Source: DASQFI01 sp035633215 (GTDB taxonomy: Bacteria > Acidobacteriota > Vicinamibacteria > Vicinamibacterales > SCN-69-37). Taken from it: a DNA stretch of 64,000 bases. The notes under the pieces were generated by a model. That model worked only from the letters and a program-made list of their open reading frames with translations, did no database searches and was not told where the DNA came from. The number at the start of each line of letters is the position of its first letter. Position 1 is the first letter of the stretch. Shown one piece after another: positions 52,862 to 62,551 of the stretch. The position numbers and the translations under genes are program-made. The stretch is from assembly GCA_035633215.1 (NCBI GenBank), contig DASQFI010000049.1:4780-68779 (forward strand), read 5' to 3'.

Positions 52862-55681
52862 TTACTTCAGCTTCTCAGTCCAGTTGAGAATGACGCTCAA
52901 GCCGGCCTGTTGCGGCCCGGCGGGTTGCCGGACGAGCAGTCGCCGTCCATCCCGCGTGATGTCGTAGTGGGTCCTCGCATCAATGAGGCTGAGGACCGCC
53001 GGCTGGACGAGCGTCCGGCGCGGACCGAGACGAAACGTCGAGCCAGTCGATTCGAACGACACGGACTCGATGCCGCGCGGCACGGCCCAGTACACCAGCT
53101 CGCGGCCGTCGGCCGTCCAGCGCGGGTGGACTCCGCCGCCGGTCGAAATCTGCTGCCAGTGACCGGGGACCAGGAAGCGTCGAACGATGAGCTCCCCTGG
53201 TCCCGTCTCGAAGGAGTTGTACGCCATCCATTGGCCGTCGGGCGAGAGATGTGCGCCGTACGGCGCGAACTGCGGACCGACGAGCTCGATTGGCTTACGG
53301 TCGCCGAAGAGCGGGAGCGCCCAGACGGACCGCGCTCCGAAGGTGGACTGCTCGTACAGAATGTACTTCCCATCGCGCGACCAATCTGTCGGCACGAGTT
53401 CCATGGCACCTTCGATGATCGCGACGAGCTCCTCGACACCGGAACCGGCGACCGCCTTTCGGTACAGACCCGGCCGGCCACCGCGATCGGACACGAAGAC
53501 GATCTCTTTCCCGTCCGGGGACCACACCGGATCGCTGTCCCGCGCGGGATCGGACGTCAACCGTGACGACACGCCGCGTGCGATGTCGATCAGCCAGATA
53601 TCCCAGTCCCCGGTTCTCGGGTCCATCAGGTTCGCGGCAAGCAGCTCGCCGTTCGGAGACAGGGACGGATTGAGGTACTCCCCGTCAGGAGGCGGCGGCA
53701 CTGAGCCTACGGATTGGCCCGTACGGTCGAACCACATGAGCTGACCGACGCTCCCGCCTCGAGGTCTGGCGAAGGCCAGGACTCCGGTGGCCGATGCCGA
53801 GACGTTCGCCCGAAAGCCGAACAGGACTCCAAGTGAGGCGTTGGCAGCCGCGAGCTTCGGATTGCCTTCGAGCGTGAGACGCTCCAGGTTCAGCGTCTGA
53901 ACCATGAGCGCCGCGCCGCGAAGGAAGAGCAGGAGGTTCGGCGGCGCGAAGACGCCAAGGCCGTCGGAATTGACGAGTGTCTTGGCGTCGCCGCCGTCGA
54001 GTGACGCGACCTTGATGGCCCCGCCCCCGGAACGCCGGCCATCGTAGAAGATGAAATGACGCTGATCGGCAAGAAACTGCGGGAACGCGGGCTCCAGCTC
54101 ACCCGCCACGGGAATCGGCGCAGGAACGCCTCCAGATGCCGGGACTTTGAATAGTTGCTGCTGGACGGCGAACACGATCACCCCGGCCGTATTCCAGGTA
54201 CCGCTTAAAGCAGTCCGGGCAGACAGCGGCAGCTCGCAAATCACCGACGCCGAACCGCCGGCAAGGTCGACCGTACGAAGCTTGCCGCCACCGAAAAAAC
54301 CCAACCGGGTACCGTCTGGGGACCAGAACGGGAATTGTGAGCCTTCCGTGCCGGCGAGCCGCCGAGTCTCGGACGAATCGAGCGAGTGCAGCCAGATCTG
54401 CGAGGCATTTCCGAAGATGCCCGCGGCGATATGGCGGCCGTCGGGGGAGACGGCCAGACCGGTCGCCGGAATGTGGTTGTCAGGAAACCGGACGCCGAAT
54501 TCCACCGGCGGCGCCGGCGCCGTGCGGTCGGTGGGGCGCGAGAGAGACCACCAGATCGTGGCGAGCGTCACGGCTGCGGCACCCGCCAGCCCGACCCACA
54601 GCCAACGCTCCTTCGCTCCTGCGCTCGCCTTCGGCCGGTCGATGGTTGGCGTCCGGGCCGACAGCGCGTCGGTGATCTCCAGCCGTGCGTCGGCAATGTC
54701 GTGCAGACGCTCAGCGGGATCCTTGCTGAGGCAGCGCTTCAGCAGCCTGTCGATCGCGGGCGGGAGCCCGGCCGGCAGGCGATCCCACGCGGGATCGTGC
54801 TCGAGAATCCGCGCGATCATGTCTGACGAGGTCTGGGCGTCGAACGGCTGCCGTCCCGTCAGCATCTCGTAGAGCACGCAGCCGAACGCCCAGACGTCGG
54901 TCCGCTTGTCGACGGATCCGCCGCGCGCCTGTTCCGGGCTCATATAGGCGGCCGTCCCCAGAATCATTCCGGTATTCGTGGCGGTGCCCGGGGTCGTGCG
55001 TCCGTCGGCGCCGTCGAGTTTCGCGATCCCGAAGTCGATCACCTTCACGACGCCGGCGGGCGTGATCTTGATGTTGGCGGGCTTGAGATCCCGGTGCACG
55101 ATGCCTTTCTCGTGCGCGGCCTCCAGCGCGGCAGCAATTTGTCGCGCGATCCCGAGCGCTTCGCGAAGCGGGAGCGCGCCTCTGGACAACCGGTCAGCCA
55201 GCGTCGGGCCGTCGATCAGCTCGAGGACGAGGCCCTGAACGCCGCCGGAATCCTCGACTTCGTAAATCGCGCCGACATTGGGATGGTTGAGCGACGCGAG
55301 CAGTCGCGCTTCGCGCGTGAACCGTGAGAGCCGATCCGGATCGCCAGTGACCTGGACAGGAAGGACTTTGATGGCGACGTCACGGCCGAGTTTTGGATCG
55401 CGCGCGCGGTAGACCTCGCCCATGCCGCCCGCGCCCAGCAGCTCGCCGACCACGTACGGGCCGAACGACGTGCCCGGCGCGAGATGCGCGCCGGATCCGG
55501 TCATCTGGGTCTCACCGAACGTTCCGGCGTCGTGATGCGAGCGAAGCAGGCGATCGACCTCCTCGCGCAGCGACGGGTCCTGCCGGCAGGCCTCGTCGAG
55601 GTAGGCATCGCGCGTGCGGTCATCGCGCGCGATCGCGGCATGAAAGATCTCGGTGATCTGCCGCCAGCGGTCGGGATTCAT
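52862..55681 (-). CDS. Serine/threonine kinase with TolB-like propeller
   Basis: 939 residues. A helical N-terminal cap (RWRQITEIFHAAIARDD) is followed by the kinase (about 74-340): GAGGMGEV, Lys105, HRDLKPAN (196-203), DFG 216-218, SPEQ. One membrane helix at about 361-380 (WVGLAGAAAVTLATIWWSL in part), then the TolB-like propeller to the end with WSPDG blades. Kinase in the cytoplasm, propeller in the periplasm. Its start overlaps the stop of the thioredoxin-like gene by four bases (ATGA). Confidence 0.94.
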   Translation of the reverse strand: MNPDRWRQITEIFHAAIARDDRTRDAYLDEACRQDPSLREEVDRLLRSHHDAGTFGETQMTGSGAHLAPGTSFGPYVVGELLGAGGMGEVYRARDPKLGRDVAIKVLPVQVTGDPDRLSRFTREARLLASLNHPNVGAIYEVEDSGGVQGLVLELIDGPTLADRLSRGALPLREALGIARQIAAALEAAHEKGIVHRDLKPANIKITPAGVVKVIDFGIAKLDGADGRTTPGTATNTGMILGTAAYMSPEQARGGSVDKRTDVWAFGCVLYEMLTGRQPFDAQTSSDMIARILEHDPAWDRLPAGLPPAIDRLLKRCLSKDPAERLHDIADARLEITDALSARTPTIDRPKASAGAKERWLWVGLAGAAAVTLATIWWSLSRPTDRTAPAPPVEFGVRFPDNHIPATGLAVSPDGRHIAAGIFGNASQIWLHSLDSSETRRLAGTEGSQFPFWSPDGTRLGFFGGGKLRTVDLAGGSASVICELPLSARTALSGTWNTAGVIVFAVQQQLFKVPASGGVPAPIPVAGELEPAFPQFLADQRHFIFYDGRRSGGGAIKVASLDGGDAKTLVNSDGLGVFAPPNLLLFLRGAALMVQTLNLERLTLEGNPKLAAANASLGVLFGFRANVSASATGVLAFARPRGGSVGQLMWFDRTGQSVGSVPPPPDGEYLNPSLSPNGELLAANLMDPRTGDWDIWLIDIARGVSSRLTSDPARDSDPVWSPDGKEIVFVSDRGGRPGLYRKAVAGSGVEELVAIIEGAMELVPTDWSRDGKYILYEQSTFGARSVWALPLFGDRKPIELVGPQFAPYGAHLSPDGQWMAYNSFETGPGELIVRRFLVPGHWQQISTGGGVHPRWTADGRELVYWAVPRGIESVSFESTGSTFRLGPRRTLVQPAVLSLIDARTHYDITRDGRRLLVRQPAGPQQAGLSVILNWTEKLK

Positions 55682-56970
55682 TTGTCCTTCAGCAGGTCCT
55701 CGATGATCTTGCCCAGCTTCGGCTCATTCGCCTCGTCGTAGCCGACCATGATGAGCCGAATCCGGCCCTGTCGATCGATCAGTTGAATCTGCGGAATGCC
55801 CCCGACCTTGTACGCGGCGAAATTCTTGTCGGGCGTGTAGACCGGACGGCCGTTGACCATCTCCGGCGTGGGCCGGTCGCCGACCGCAATCGGCACGTCG
55901 AATCCTTCCTTCGTCGTGAAGTACTCCCGGTCCTTCTCGAACTCGACGGCCGGTTCGAGATTCCTCTCGGTGCCGAAGTAGCCGTACAGCTCGGTGGCGA
56001 AGACGATGCGGAATCCCTGGGGGCCGTACTTCGCGAGGAGACGCTTCAGGCCGGGATAGCTCTCCTTGCACGGCCCGCACCAGTGCGCCGTGAACTCGAG
56101 GAGCGTCACGGGCCCCGGCATCTCAATCGACGTCTTGCCCTCGGGCATGTTGAGCCAGCGCGGTGCGGTAATCGACGTCCCAGCGGTACCGACGAGCTTC
56201 AGCCGGGCGATGAGCGGCGAGAGGTACGCGTCGTTCACGCGGGGCACGTCTTTCCACTCCGTCTGACCGCGGCCCAGGAGCTCGAGCGCTTTGTCGTTCA
56301 TCCCCTGGCCAGCCCAGGCTTCGGCCAGGTTCGCGTACGCGGAGCCGACGTTCATGCCGAGCTTCTGGCGCACCTCGGGCGAGAACGTCTCGGCGGCGTT
56401 GATAATCCACATCGAGTGTTTGATGATGCCGGCGTCGATGTCGTCGGCGCGGTAGTAGTTGTTCATCGAATTGTGCGCGGCGAACTTCTGATCGAAGACC
56501 GTGGCGGGCAGCCGGTCGAGCTCGTCCACGAACGTCTCGAGCCGCGCGTTCCGCTCGGCGCCCTTGGGCTCACGCAGGCCCGACCGCACGGCTTGCGCCA
56601 GGACGACCGCGCGATCGGCCGCGGGCAGGTCGGTTGCCGCCATCGCGCGATCGAGCGCGCGCTTGGCAAGGTCCGGTTGGACCGCTTCGGTGTAGAGATC
56701 GGCGAGGCTCGGCAACTCGCGAATCGCGATCGTCGTGAGGTCGAACTTCGCGGCGCACTCGTTGGCCAGCGCGGTTTTTTCTTTCTCGACCTGCCGCACG
56801 ATGTCGGCCGTAAGACCGGTCGGCGGCCGCAGCTGCTGCTGCCGCTTGACGACGAACTCGCGGACGGTCTTCACGCAGTCCGCCGGGGTGTCCGGCAGCG
56901 GTGGCTGCGGCGCGGCTGCCTGCTGCATCGAGGCGATCGCGAATGCCGCGACGAGAGTGAGTGAGCTCAT
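55678..56970 (-). CDS. Secreted thioredoxin-like (TlpA-type) protein
   Basis: 430 residues. Signal-like N-terminus (SLTLVAAFAIASM), a long helical region (about 30-265), then a thioredoxin fold with WCGPC at 297-301 in TAHWCGPCKESYPG. It probably reduces or oxidises periplasmic disulphides, fed by the DsbD-like protein upstream: both genes overlap by four bases (ATGA at 56967-56970). Its own stop overlaps the kinase 4 start the same way, so redox and kinase genes are translationally coupled. Confidence 0.9.
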   Translation of the reverse strand: MSSLTLVAAFAIASMQQAAAPQPPLPDTPADCVKTVREFVVKRQQQLRPPTGLTADIVRQVEKEKTALANECAAKFDLTTIAIRELPSLADLYTEAVQPDLAKRALDRAMAATDLPAADRAVVLAQAVRSGLREPKGAERNARLETFVDELDRLPATVFDQKFAAHNSMNNYYRADDIDAGIIKHSMWIINAAETFSPEVRQKLGMNVGSAYANLAEAWAGQGMNDKALELLGRGQTEWKDVPRVNDAYLSPLIARLKLVGTAGTSITAPRWLNMPEGKTSIEMPGPVTLLEFTAHWCGPCKESYPGLKRLLAKYGPQGFRIVFATELYGYFGTERNLEPAVEFEKDREYFTTKEGFDVPIAVGDRPTPEMVNGRPVYTPDKNFAAYKVGGIPQIQLIDRQGRIRLIMVGYDEANEPKLGKIIEDLLKDK

Positions 56971-58982
56971 TGCATCCCCGTTTGAAGAAACGAGATGAAC
57001 TGGGACGGATCGCGCGTCAATCCGCCGAACGCGACCGTCGGTGTGCCGTCGGGAGCGACGACGGCGTAGTAAGGGAGCGCCACCGTGCCGAACATCGTCT
57101 GTTCCATCCGCTGGAAGGTGCGATAAGGCTCGCCGCGGCCGTCTGTGTAGAGCCGCACGCGGACGTAGCGGGCGAGCTCACGCGCGACCTCGGGCCGGGG
57201 AAACATGTTCGCTTCCATCCAGCGGCAGTTGGTGCAGGTATACCCGGTGAAGTCTATCAGCAGGGGCCGTTGCTGGCGGACGGCGTCGGCGCGCGCGGCG
57301 TCGTAGTCGTTCACGATCCACGGCAGCTCGCCGCCGGGCGCCATCGCGGCCAGATCGGCGGGCGGTAGAAATGCCTCGAGCTCGCCAAGACGACGGCCGA
57401 GGAGGCCGGTCGCGAGCCAGATCGCGCAAGCGGCTGCCGCGGCCGTCACACCAGCGCGCGCCCATTTCGGCCGGCCGAGCCGCGGCGCGCGGCCGAGCCG
57501 GGTCAGGCCGGAGAGATAGACGACGAGCACGACCGCGATCAGGATCCACGAGCCGATCACGACCTCACGCGTGAACACGCCCCAGCCCCACACGAGATCG
57601 GCGTTCGACAGGAACTTCATCGCCGCCGCCAGCTCCAGCATCCCCATCGTCGCCTTCACCGCGATCAGCCAGATGCCCGATCGCGGCAGTGCGGCGAGGA
57701 ACTGCGGCGCGAGCGCGAGAATGACGAACGGCAGCGCGAAGACGGCGGAGAACGCCAGCATGCCCGCGAGCGGCCACTGCCAGTCGCCTTGCGCGGCGAC
57801 GACGAGGAGTGTGCCGAGGAACGGCGCGGTGCAGGTGAATGACGTCAACGTGAACGCGAGGCCCATCAGCAGCGTGCCCGCGAATCGTCCGTGACCCTGC
57901 TCGGCTTTCGCCGCGAGCGTCAGCAGCCGCGACGGCAGCGCCAGCTCGTACACGCCGAAGAGGCTCAGGGCGAAGAGGATGAACAACGCGGTGACGGCGA
58001 GGTTCAGCCACGGATCGGCGGCAAAGCGATTGAGGCCCGCGGCACCGAACGCCACGGCCAGCGTGAACCCGACGGCCGTGAAGGTCAGGATGATGCCGAG
58101 GCCGTACACGAGGGCCTGCGTCACCGCTTCAGACGTGGGCCGACCAACAGATGTAGGCCGGCCCTTGAGGGCCGGCGTTCCGGCCAATTGGCCATCATCC
58201 TCGTCCGGCCTGCCCAGACGGCCCGTGAAGTAGGAGACCGTGATCGGCACCATCGGAAACACGCAAGGCGTGAGCAGCGACAGCGCGCCCATCGCCGCCG
58301 CGAGCCAGAGGTACGCGCCGAACGTGCTCGCGCGCGATCCGGCGGCGAGATCGCGGACCGGCACGCGCGCCGCGTCGGGGACGGCTGATTTGCGATTGGC
58401 GACGACGCCTGCGGCCGCGTTTCCGGCTGGAGCGGCCGCACCGCCCGCGGATGCTGACGGCGCGGACGTGACCGTCGTGGCTGCCGGGTCGATCGAGCCG
58501 ACAGTGACCTCGAGTGCAAGTTCCCGATCCGTCGGCGGCAGGCAGATCCGGTCGTCGCACGTCTGATAGGAAACCGTGACGCGCAGCGGATGCCGTCCCG
58601 GCTTCGTATTGGCTGCGGCCCGAACCGGAACGCTGAATGTCGCGCGGTTTTCGTGGAACTCGGTCTCGATGTTGAAGTTCGGATCGAACTCCCGGCGTGT
58701 CGCAGACGGTTCGATAGCACCGCTCTGTCTGAACCCGCCGGGGTTGACGACGATCGTCGTCGCCTGCGGGCCACCCGGCACCTGGGTCAGCGCATAGAGA
58801 TGCCAACCCGGATCGATTAGCGCCGTCACGACGACGGTCAGCCTGGTTCCACTCTCGGCGGGATTCAGGGGTTTGGCTTCAGGCGCCCGGCTGACCGACC
58901 AGCGAATGGGATCCTGCGCAAACGCCGGCGTCGTGCCCAGAGCCAGGCACATCGCCCACAGAGCCGTGAGTCGAACAGTCAT
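56967..58982 (-). CDS. dsbD: DsbD-like transmembrane thiol-disulphide reductase
   Basis: 671 residues. Signal peptide (RLTALWAMCLALGTTPAFAQ), periplasmic DsbD-alpha-like domain (about 25-180) with the Cys pair in YQTCDDRICLPP, a multi-helix membrane domain (about 225-525) with Cys in SLLTPCVFPM and TCTAPFLG, and a C-terminal thioredoxin domain with CTNC (in GYTCTNCRWME). It moves reducing power from the cytoplasm to the periplasm. Residues about 266-277 are encoded by a REP-like palindrome inserted in frame (58153-58185). First of three overlapping genes. Confidence 0.92.
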   Translation of the reverse strand: MTVRLTALWAMCLALGTTPAFAQDPIRWSVSRAPEAKPLNPAESGTRLTVVVTALIDPGWHLYALTQVPGGPQATTIVVNPGGFRQSGAIEPSATRREFDPNFNIETEFHENRATFSVPVRAAANTKPGRHPLRVTVSYQTCDDRICLPPTDRELALEVTVGSIDPAATTVTSAPSASAGGAAAPAGNAAAGVVANRKSAVPDAARVPVRDLAAGSRASTFGAYLWLAAAMGALSLLTPCVFPMVPITVSYFTGRLGRPDEDDGQLAGTPALKGRPTSVGRPTSEAVTQALVYGLGIILTFTAVGFTLAVAFGAAGLNRFAADPWLNLAVTALFILFALSLFGVYELALPSRLLTLAAKAEQGHGRFAGTLLMGLAFTLTSFTCTAPFLGTLLVVAAQGDWQWPLAGMLAFSAVFALPFVILALAPQFLAALPRSGIWLIAVKATMGMLELAAAMKFLSNADLVWGWGVFTREVVIGSWILIAVVLVVYLSGLTRLGRAPRLGRPKWARAGVTAAAAACAIWLATGLLGRRLGELEAFLPPADLAAMAPGGELPWIVNDYDAARADAVRQQRPLLIDFTGYTCTNCRWMEANMFPRPEVARELARYVRVRLYTDGRGEPYRTFQRMEQTMFGTVALPYYAVVAPDGTPTVAFGGLTRDPSQFISFLQTGMQ
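58153..58185. repeat. REP-like palindrome inside the dsbD coding sequence
   Basis: GTAGGCCGGCCCTTGAGGGCCGGC... matches the GTAGGCCGGCCCT arm seen in the M13 gene at 6169. It keeps the reading frame and adds about 11 residues (LAGTPALKGRPTS region) in a cytoplasmic loop of DsbD. Confidence 0.7.
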
Positions 58983-59067
58983 GGGCCGAGAAGATCAATT
59001 GTAAGGGTCGCGGGAGGCTGGGCGGCGCCGGCGCCTCAGGTTTCGGGGCTGCCGGAAGGCGACAGTG

Positions 59068-60858
59068 TTATCGGCCTTTGTGTTGCTCGCGAAGGTAGCA
59101 GGCGACGTGCTGCTCGAGCACGCCGAGGGGCATCGAACCGTGATCGAGCAGGTGATCGTGAAACCGCCGGATGTCGAAGCTGGCGCCCTGAGTCTGTCGC
59201 ACCTGTCTGCGCAACTCGTGAATCTTCATGGCGCCGAGCTTGTAGGCGAGCGCTTGTCCCGGCATGTCGCTCGAATACCGCAAACTCTCTGTGTCGATCT
59301 GGACATCCGATTCGAGTGTGTTCTCCCGCATGAACGTCATCGCCCGCTCGCGCGACCACCCGAGGGCGTTTATCCCGGTGTCGACGACGAGCCGGGTGGA
59401 GAGAAACAGATCCATCGCCAGCCGGCCGGCACGGGCGTAGGGGTCGCCTTCATACATCCCCAGCTCACCCGCAAGGTCTGACGAATACTCGGCCCACCCC
59501 TCGGTGAACGCCGTGTGCATCTGGCCGCGCCGGAACGGACTGAGCGTCGTACTCTCGCGCCGCAATCCGAGTTGGAAGTGATGGCCCGGCACGAGCTCGT
59601 GGTAGATCAATGCCGGCGCGAACAGGAGCGATCGCGACTCCGGCTGCGAGCCATTGAACCGGTAATAGCCCATCGGTTCGGAGGCAGTCGGAATCTGGTA
59701 GTAGCCGTACGTCATCGATTGCTCGAGCGCCTCGTCCAGCCGTTTCACACCGTAGGGTGCCTTTGGCTGCTTTGTGAAGAAACTGTCGATTTTCGGCTCG
59801 ATCCGGCGGATCGCGGCCATCATGGCCTCGCCGAATTCGTCCGCACTCTTCGGGAAGAACCGGCGATCGGTTTTGAGAAATGTCCTGAACTCCCCAAGTG
59901 AGCCTTTGAAGCCAGACGCGAGGCGAACCTTGTCGAGCTCGCCGTTCAGCCGGGCGACCTCGTCGAGGCCGATCTGGTGAATCTGGGTGGCTGTGAGCTC
60001 GAGCCCGGTGTGCTGCCGGATGAGGAAGTTGTAGTAGGCAAGCCCCTCCGGATACTGGACAAGGCCGACACCTGGCGGCGCTCGTGTGCGGTACGGACCG
60101 TCGACGAACGCGATCAGCCGTTCGATCGACGGATTCACGACCAATCGGATCGCGTCGTCGAGCCGCTGCCGGAACGCGGCGACCGCTTCGGCCTGCAGAC
60201 TGCCGAGCCGTTTGGTCTCCACATTGAACCGGCTCTGTGGAGCGTTGCCGACGAAGGTCCGCAGAAACGGGATGGCCAACCGCAACTCTTCGACCGGCAC
60301 GACGATGCCGCGCACCATCTGGCTGCGAAGCTTTGCTTCGTACGTCGCCATCAGGACTGGAACCTGATGCAGCGCGTCGATGTAGGTGTCCAGGTCGTCG
60401 AGGCTGCGAAACTGGAATCCCTCGAACGGCGTGGTGATTGACCGGAGGGGCGACGAGTACGGCGTGATCGGAATCGTGAGCCAGAAGTATCTGTCAGCCT
60501 GGCTGGCGAGCCCGAGCTCGAACTCGAGCACGCTGTACGTCAGCCAGTCGTCATGGCCGAGCTCCTCCGCGCGCACCGAGTGGACCTTCTTCAGGAGGCC
60601 ATCCGCCCACGCCGCCTGCTCGCGCGCGCGGGCGAGGGAGAGTGCCGCATTCCGGTCGGGCGAGACGCTGCGACCGAGTGCGCCGCCGCCGGGACCGCCG
60701 CCGCGCTGCGCGAGGTACTCGTCCACGACGGTTTGCAATTTGACCGCTTCGCCCTGCGCGGCCTGGCGGCCGAATGTCGGCGTGCCGAGGGCGACGATCA
60801 GCGCAGCCGCCGCCGTTGCGGTACGAGCGACCAGCCACGCCAGTGGGTTGCGGTTCAT
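59068..60858 (-). CDS. DUF885 family metalloprotein, secreted
   Basis: 596 residues from ATG 60858. Signal peptide (LVARTATAAAALIVALGTPTF) then an all-helical DUF885 fold with the zinc motif HELVPGHH at 420-427. DUF885 proteins resemble M32-type or neprilysin-like peptidases; activity unproven. Its start overlaps the FAD-oxidoreductase gene by four bases (60855-60858), so translation is coupled. The longer reading to 61083 is inside the oxidoreductase gene. Confidence 0.86.
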   Translation of the reverse strand: MNRNPLAWLVARTATAAAALIVALGTPTFGRQAAQGEAVKLQTVVDEYLAQRGGGPGGGALGRSVSPDRNAALSLARAREQAAWADGLLKKVHSVRAEELGHDDWLTYSVLEFELGLASQADRYFWLTIPITPYSSPLRSITTPFEGFQFRSLDDLDTYIDALHQVPVLMATYEAKLRSQMVRGIVVPVEELRLAIPFLRTFVGNAPQSRFNVETKRLGSLQAEAVAAFRQRLDDAIRLVVNPSIERLIAFVDGPYRTRAPPGVGLVQYPEGLAYYNFLIRQHTGLELTATQIHQIGLDEVARLNGELDKVRLASGFKGSLGEFRTFLKTDRRFFPKSADEFGEAMMAAIRRIEPKIDSFFTKQPKAPYGVKRLDEALEQSMTYGYYQIPTASEPMGYYRFNGSQPESRSLLFAPALIYHELVPGHHFQLGLRRESTTLSPFRRGQMHTAFTEGWAEYSSDLAGELGMYEGDPYARAGRLAMDLFLSTRLVVDTGINALGWSRERAMTFMRENTLESDVQIDTESLRYSSDMPGQALAYKLGAMKIHELRRQVRQTQGASFDIRRFHDHLLDHGSMPLGVLEQHVACYLREQHKGR

Positions 60859-62093
60859 GACCACTTCTCCTGCAGGTTCGATTCCTTCGCGCGAGCGAGC
60901 CTTGCCAGCGAGAAAAACGGATCCGGCTGTGCTTTGCCGGTGACCAGCGACGCGACCAGTTCGCCGATGGCGGGCCCCATCTTGAATCCATGGCCGGATC
61001 CGCCGCCGACGATCCAGACGTTCGACGCGGCCGGATGCCGGTCGATGATGTAGTTCGAGTCCGAAGACGCTTCGTACTGGCACACTTCCGATCCGACGAG
61101 CGGGGCGTTCGCAAGAGCCGGAAATCGCCGCGCGAGAAACGCCCGCGCGGCTTTGACCGCACTCGCCGGCAAGTCTCGTTGTCCCGAGGTCGGATCGAAT
61201 CGCGGGCCCGACGTGTCGTCGGCGACCTTGAAGCCACGATTCGCATTGCCCGGAATGCCGTACATCAGCCGCTCACCGAAATCCACCCACACCGGAAGCG
61301 CATCGTCCTGGAACCGCACATCGCCAGGCGCGGTGCCGAAATAAAAGACGTCCTGACGGGTGGGCGTGATGTGCCTGCCGACGGCGTCCGGAAACAACGA
61401 GCCGAGCCACGGACCGCAGGCGAACACGAACGCGTCCGCGGCGAGCGTCGAGCCATCCATCATGGCGACGGCCGACGCACTCGGGCCGGCGATTCGAATC
61501 GGGGACGTGACCGCGCCCAGCCGATACTCGCCGCCTTCAGCGACCACACATTCGACGACGTGTTCACAGGCGCGACGAGCGAGCAGGTAGCCGGCGTCCG
61601 GCTCGAAGAGCAGTGACGAGATGCCAGTGAAATCGATTTGGGGGTAGCGGCGGCGCGCCTCGGCCGGCGACCACTCGTCCATCGGAACGCGTTCGGCCTG
61701 GAGCGACGCCACTGACGCTTTGCGAAAACTGTCGTCTTTTCCGAACAGCCAGAGCGCGCCGGTCTTCTTGAAGAAACCGCGCGCAAAACGCTCGTCGTGC
61801 GCGCGCCAGAGCTGGAGCGCGCGCACGGCCATCCTGGTATAGACCGTACGCGTCCCGTAGCCGGCGCGGATCACTCGAGTCTCTCCGCCCGAGCTGGCTC
61901 GCGCATTTCCTGGTCCCCATGCGTCGACAAGTACGACGCGGGCGCCTCTGCGGACAAGCTCGAGCGCCGTCCAGCCGCCGAATGCTCCGGCGCCGACGAC
62001 GACGACGCGCGGACCCTGGCCGCGGCGACGTGTGAGAAGTGCTGAAGTGGGCGCGGCCACGGCCGCCTTCAAGATATCGCGGCGTGAAGGCAT
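60855..62093 (-). CDS. FAD-dependent oxidoreductase, sarcosine-oxidase-like, Tat-exported
   Basis: 412 residues from ATG 62093. Twin-arginine-like start (SRRDILKAAVAA), then the dinucleotide-binding VVVVGAGAFGGWTALEL and C-terminal VWIVGGGSGHGFKMGP of the DAO/MSOX group. It oxidises an amine or N-methyl amino acid. The last four bases overlap the DUF885 gene. Lies 34 bases downstream of the YjbQ gene in the same direction. Confidence 0.9.
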   Translation of the reverse strand: MPSRRDILKAAVAAPTSALLTRRRGQGPRVVVVGAGAFGGWTALELVRRGARVVLVDAWGPGNARASSGGETRVIRAGYGTRTVYTRMAVRALQLWRAHDERFARGFFKKTGALWLFGKDDSFRKASVASLQAERVPMDEWSPAEARRRYPQIDFTGISSLLFEPDAGYLLARRACEHVVECVVAEGGEYRLGAVTSPIRIAGPSASAVAMMDGSTLAADAFVFACGPWLGSLFPDAVGRHITPTRQDVFYFGTAPGDVRFQDDALPVWVDFGERLMYGIPGNANRGFKVADDTSGPRFDPTSGQRDLPASAVKAARAFLARRFPALANAPLVGSEVCQYEASSDSNYIIDRHPAASNVWIVGGGSGHGFKMGPAIGELVASLVTGKAQPDPFFSLARLARAKESNLQEKWS

Positions 62094-62127
62094 TCGGAGA
62101 TGGTATCTCCGGACCCTGTGCGATGCC

Positions 62128-62544
62128 TTACTCCCCAATAATCTGCACGACGACTTCGCGTTTTCTCGCCTGGGTGTCGAATTCGAGCACGACAATCTGC
62201 TGCCAGCTGCCGAGGCAGAGCGCCCGGTCCGCGAACGGGATCGTGATCGACGGACCGACGAGCGCCGCCCGGACATGGCTCGAGCCATTGTCGTCGCCCC
62301 AGCGGAGGTGATGGCGATACTCGGCATGGCGCGGTGCCAGGCGTTCCAGCAGTCCGTTCAGGTCCGAAACCGCGCCCGGCTCGAATTCGATCGTCGTCAC
62401 TCCTGCGGTCGACCCGATCACCGCCACGGTCACGATCCCGGCCGTGAGCGTCGACCTCTCGAGGTCGCTGGCGACGAATCGCGTCACGTCCCGCGCGTCG
62501 CCCTGGCCCGTGGTCTGAAGGTGATGCGTGTGGGTGACGACCAT
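62128..62544 (-). CDS. YjbQ/UPF0047 family protein
   Basis: 138 residues, the usual length. Conserved signature HHLRWGDDNGSSHVRAAL and GSWQQIVVLEFD. YjbQ proteins have been linked to thiamine-phosphate synthase-like activity and to unknown small-molecule steps; no signal peptide. The radical SAM gene ends seven bases upstream of its start, so it belongs to the operon running to DUF885. Confidence 0.93.
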   Translation of the reverse strand: MVVTHTHHLQTTGQGDARDVTRFVASDLERSTLTAGIVTVAVIGSTAGVTTIEFEPGAVSDLNGLLERLAPRHAEYRHHLRWGDDNGSSHVRAALVGPSITIPFADRALCLGSWQQIVVLEFDTQARKREVVVQIIGE

Positions 62545-62551
62545 GAACGGG

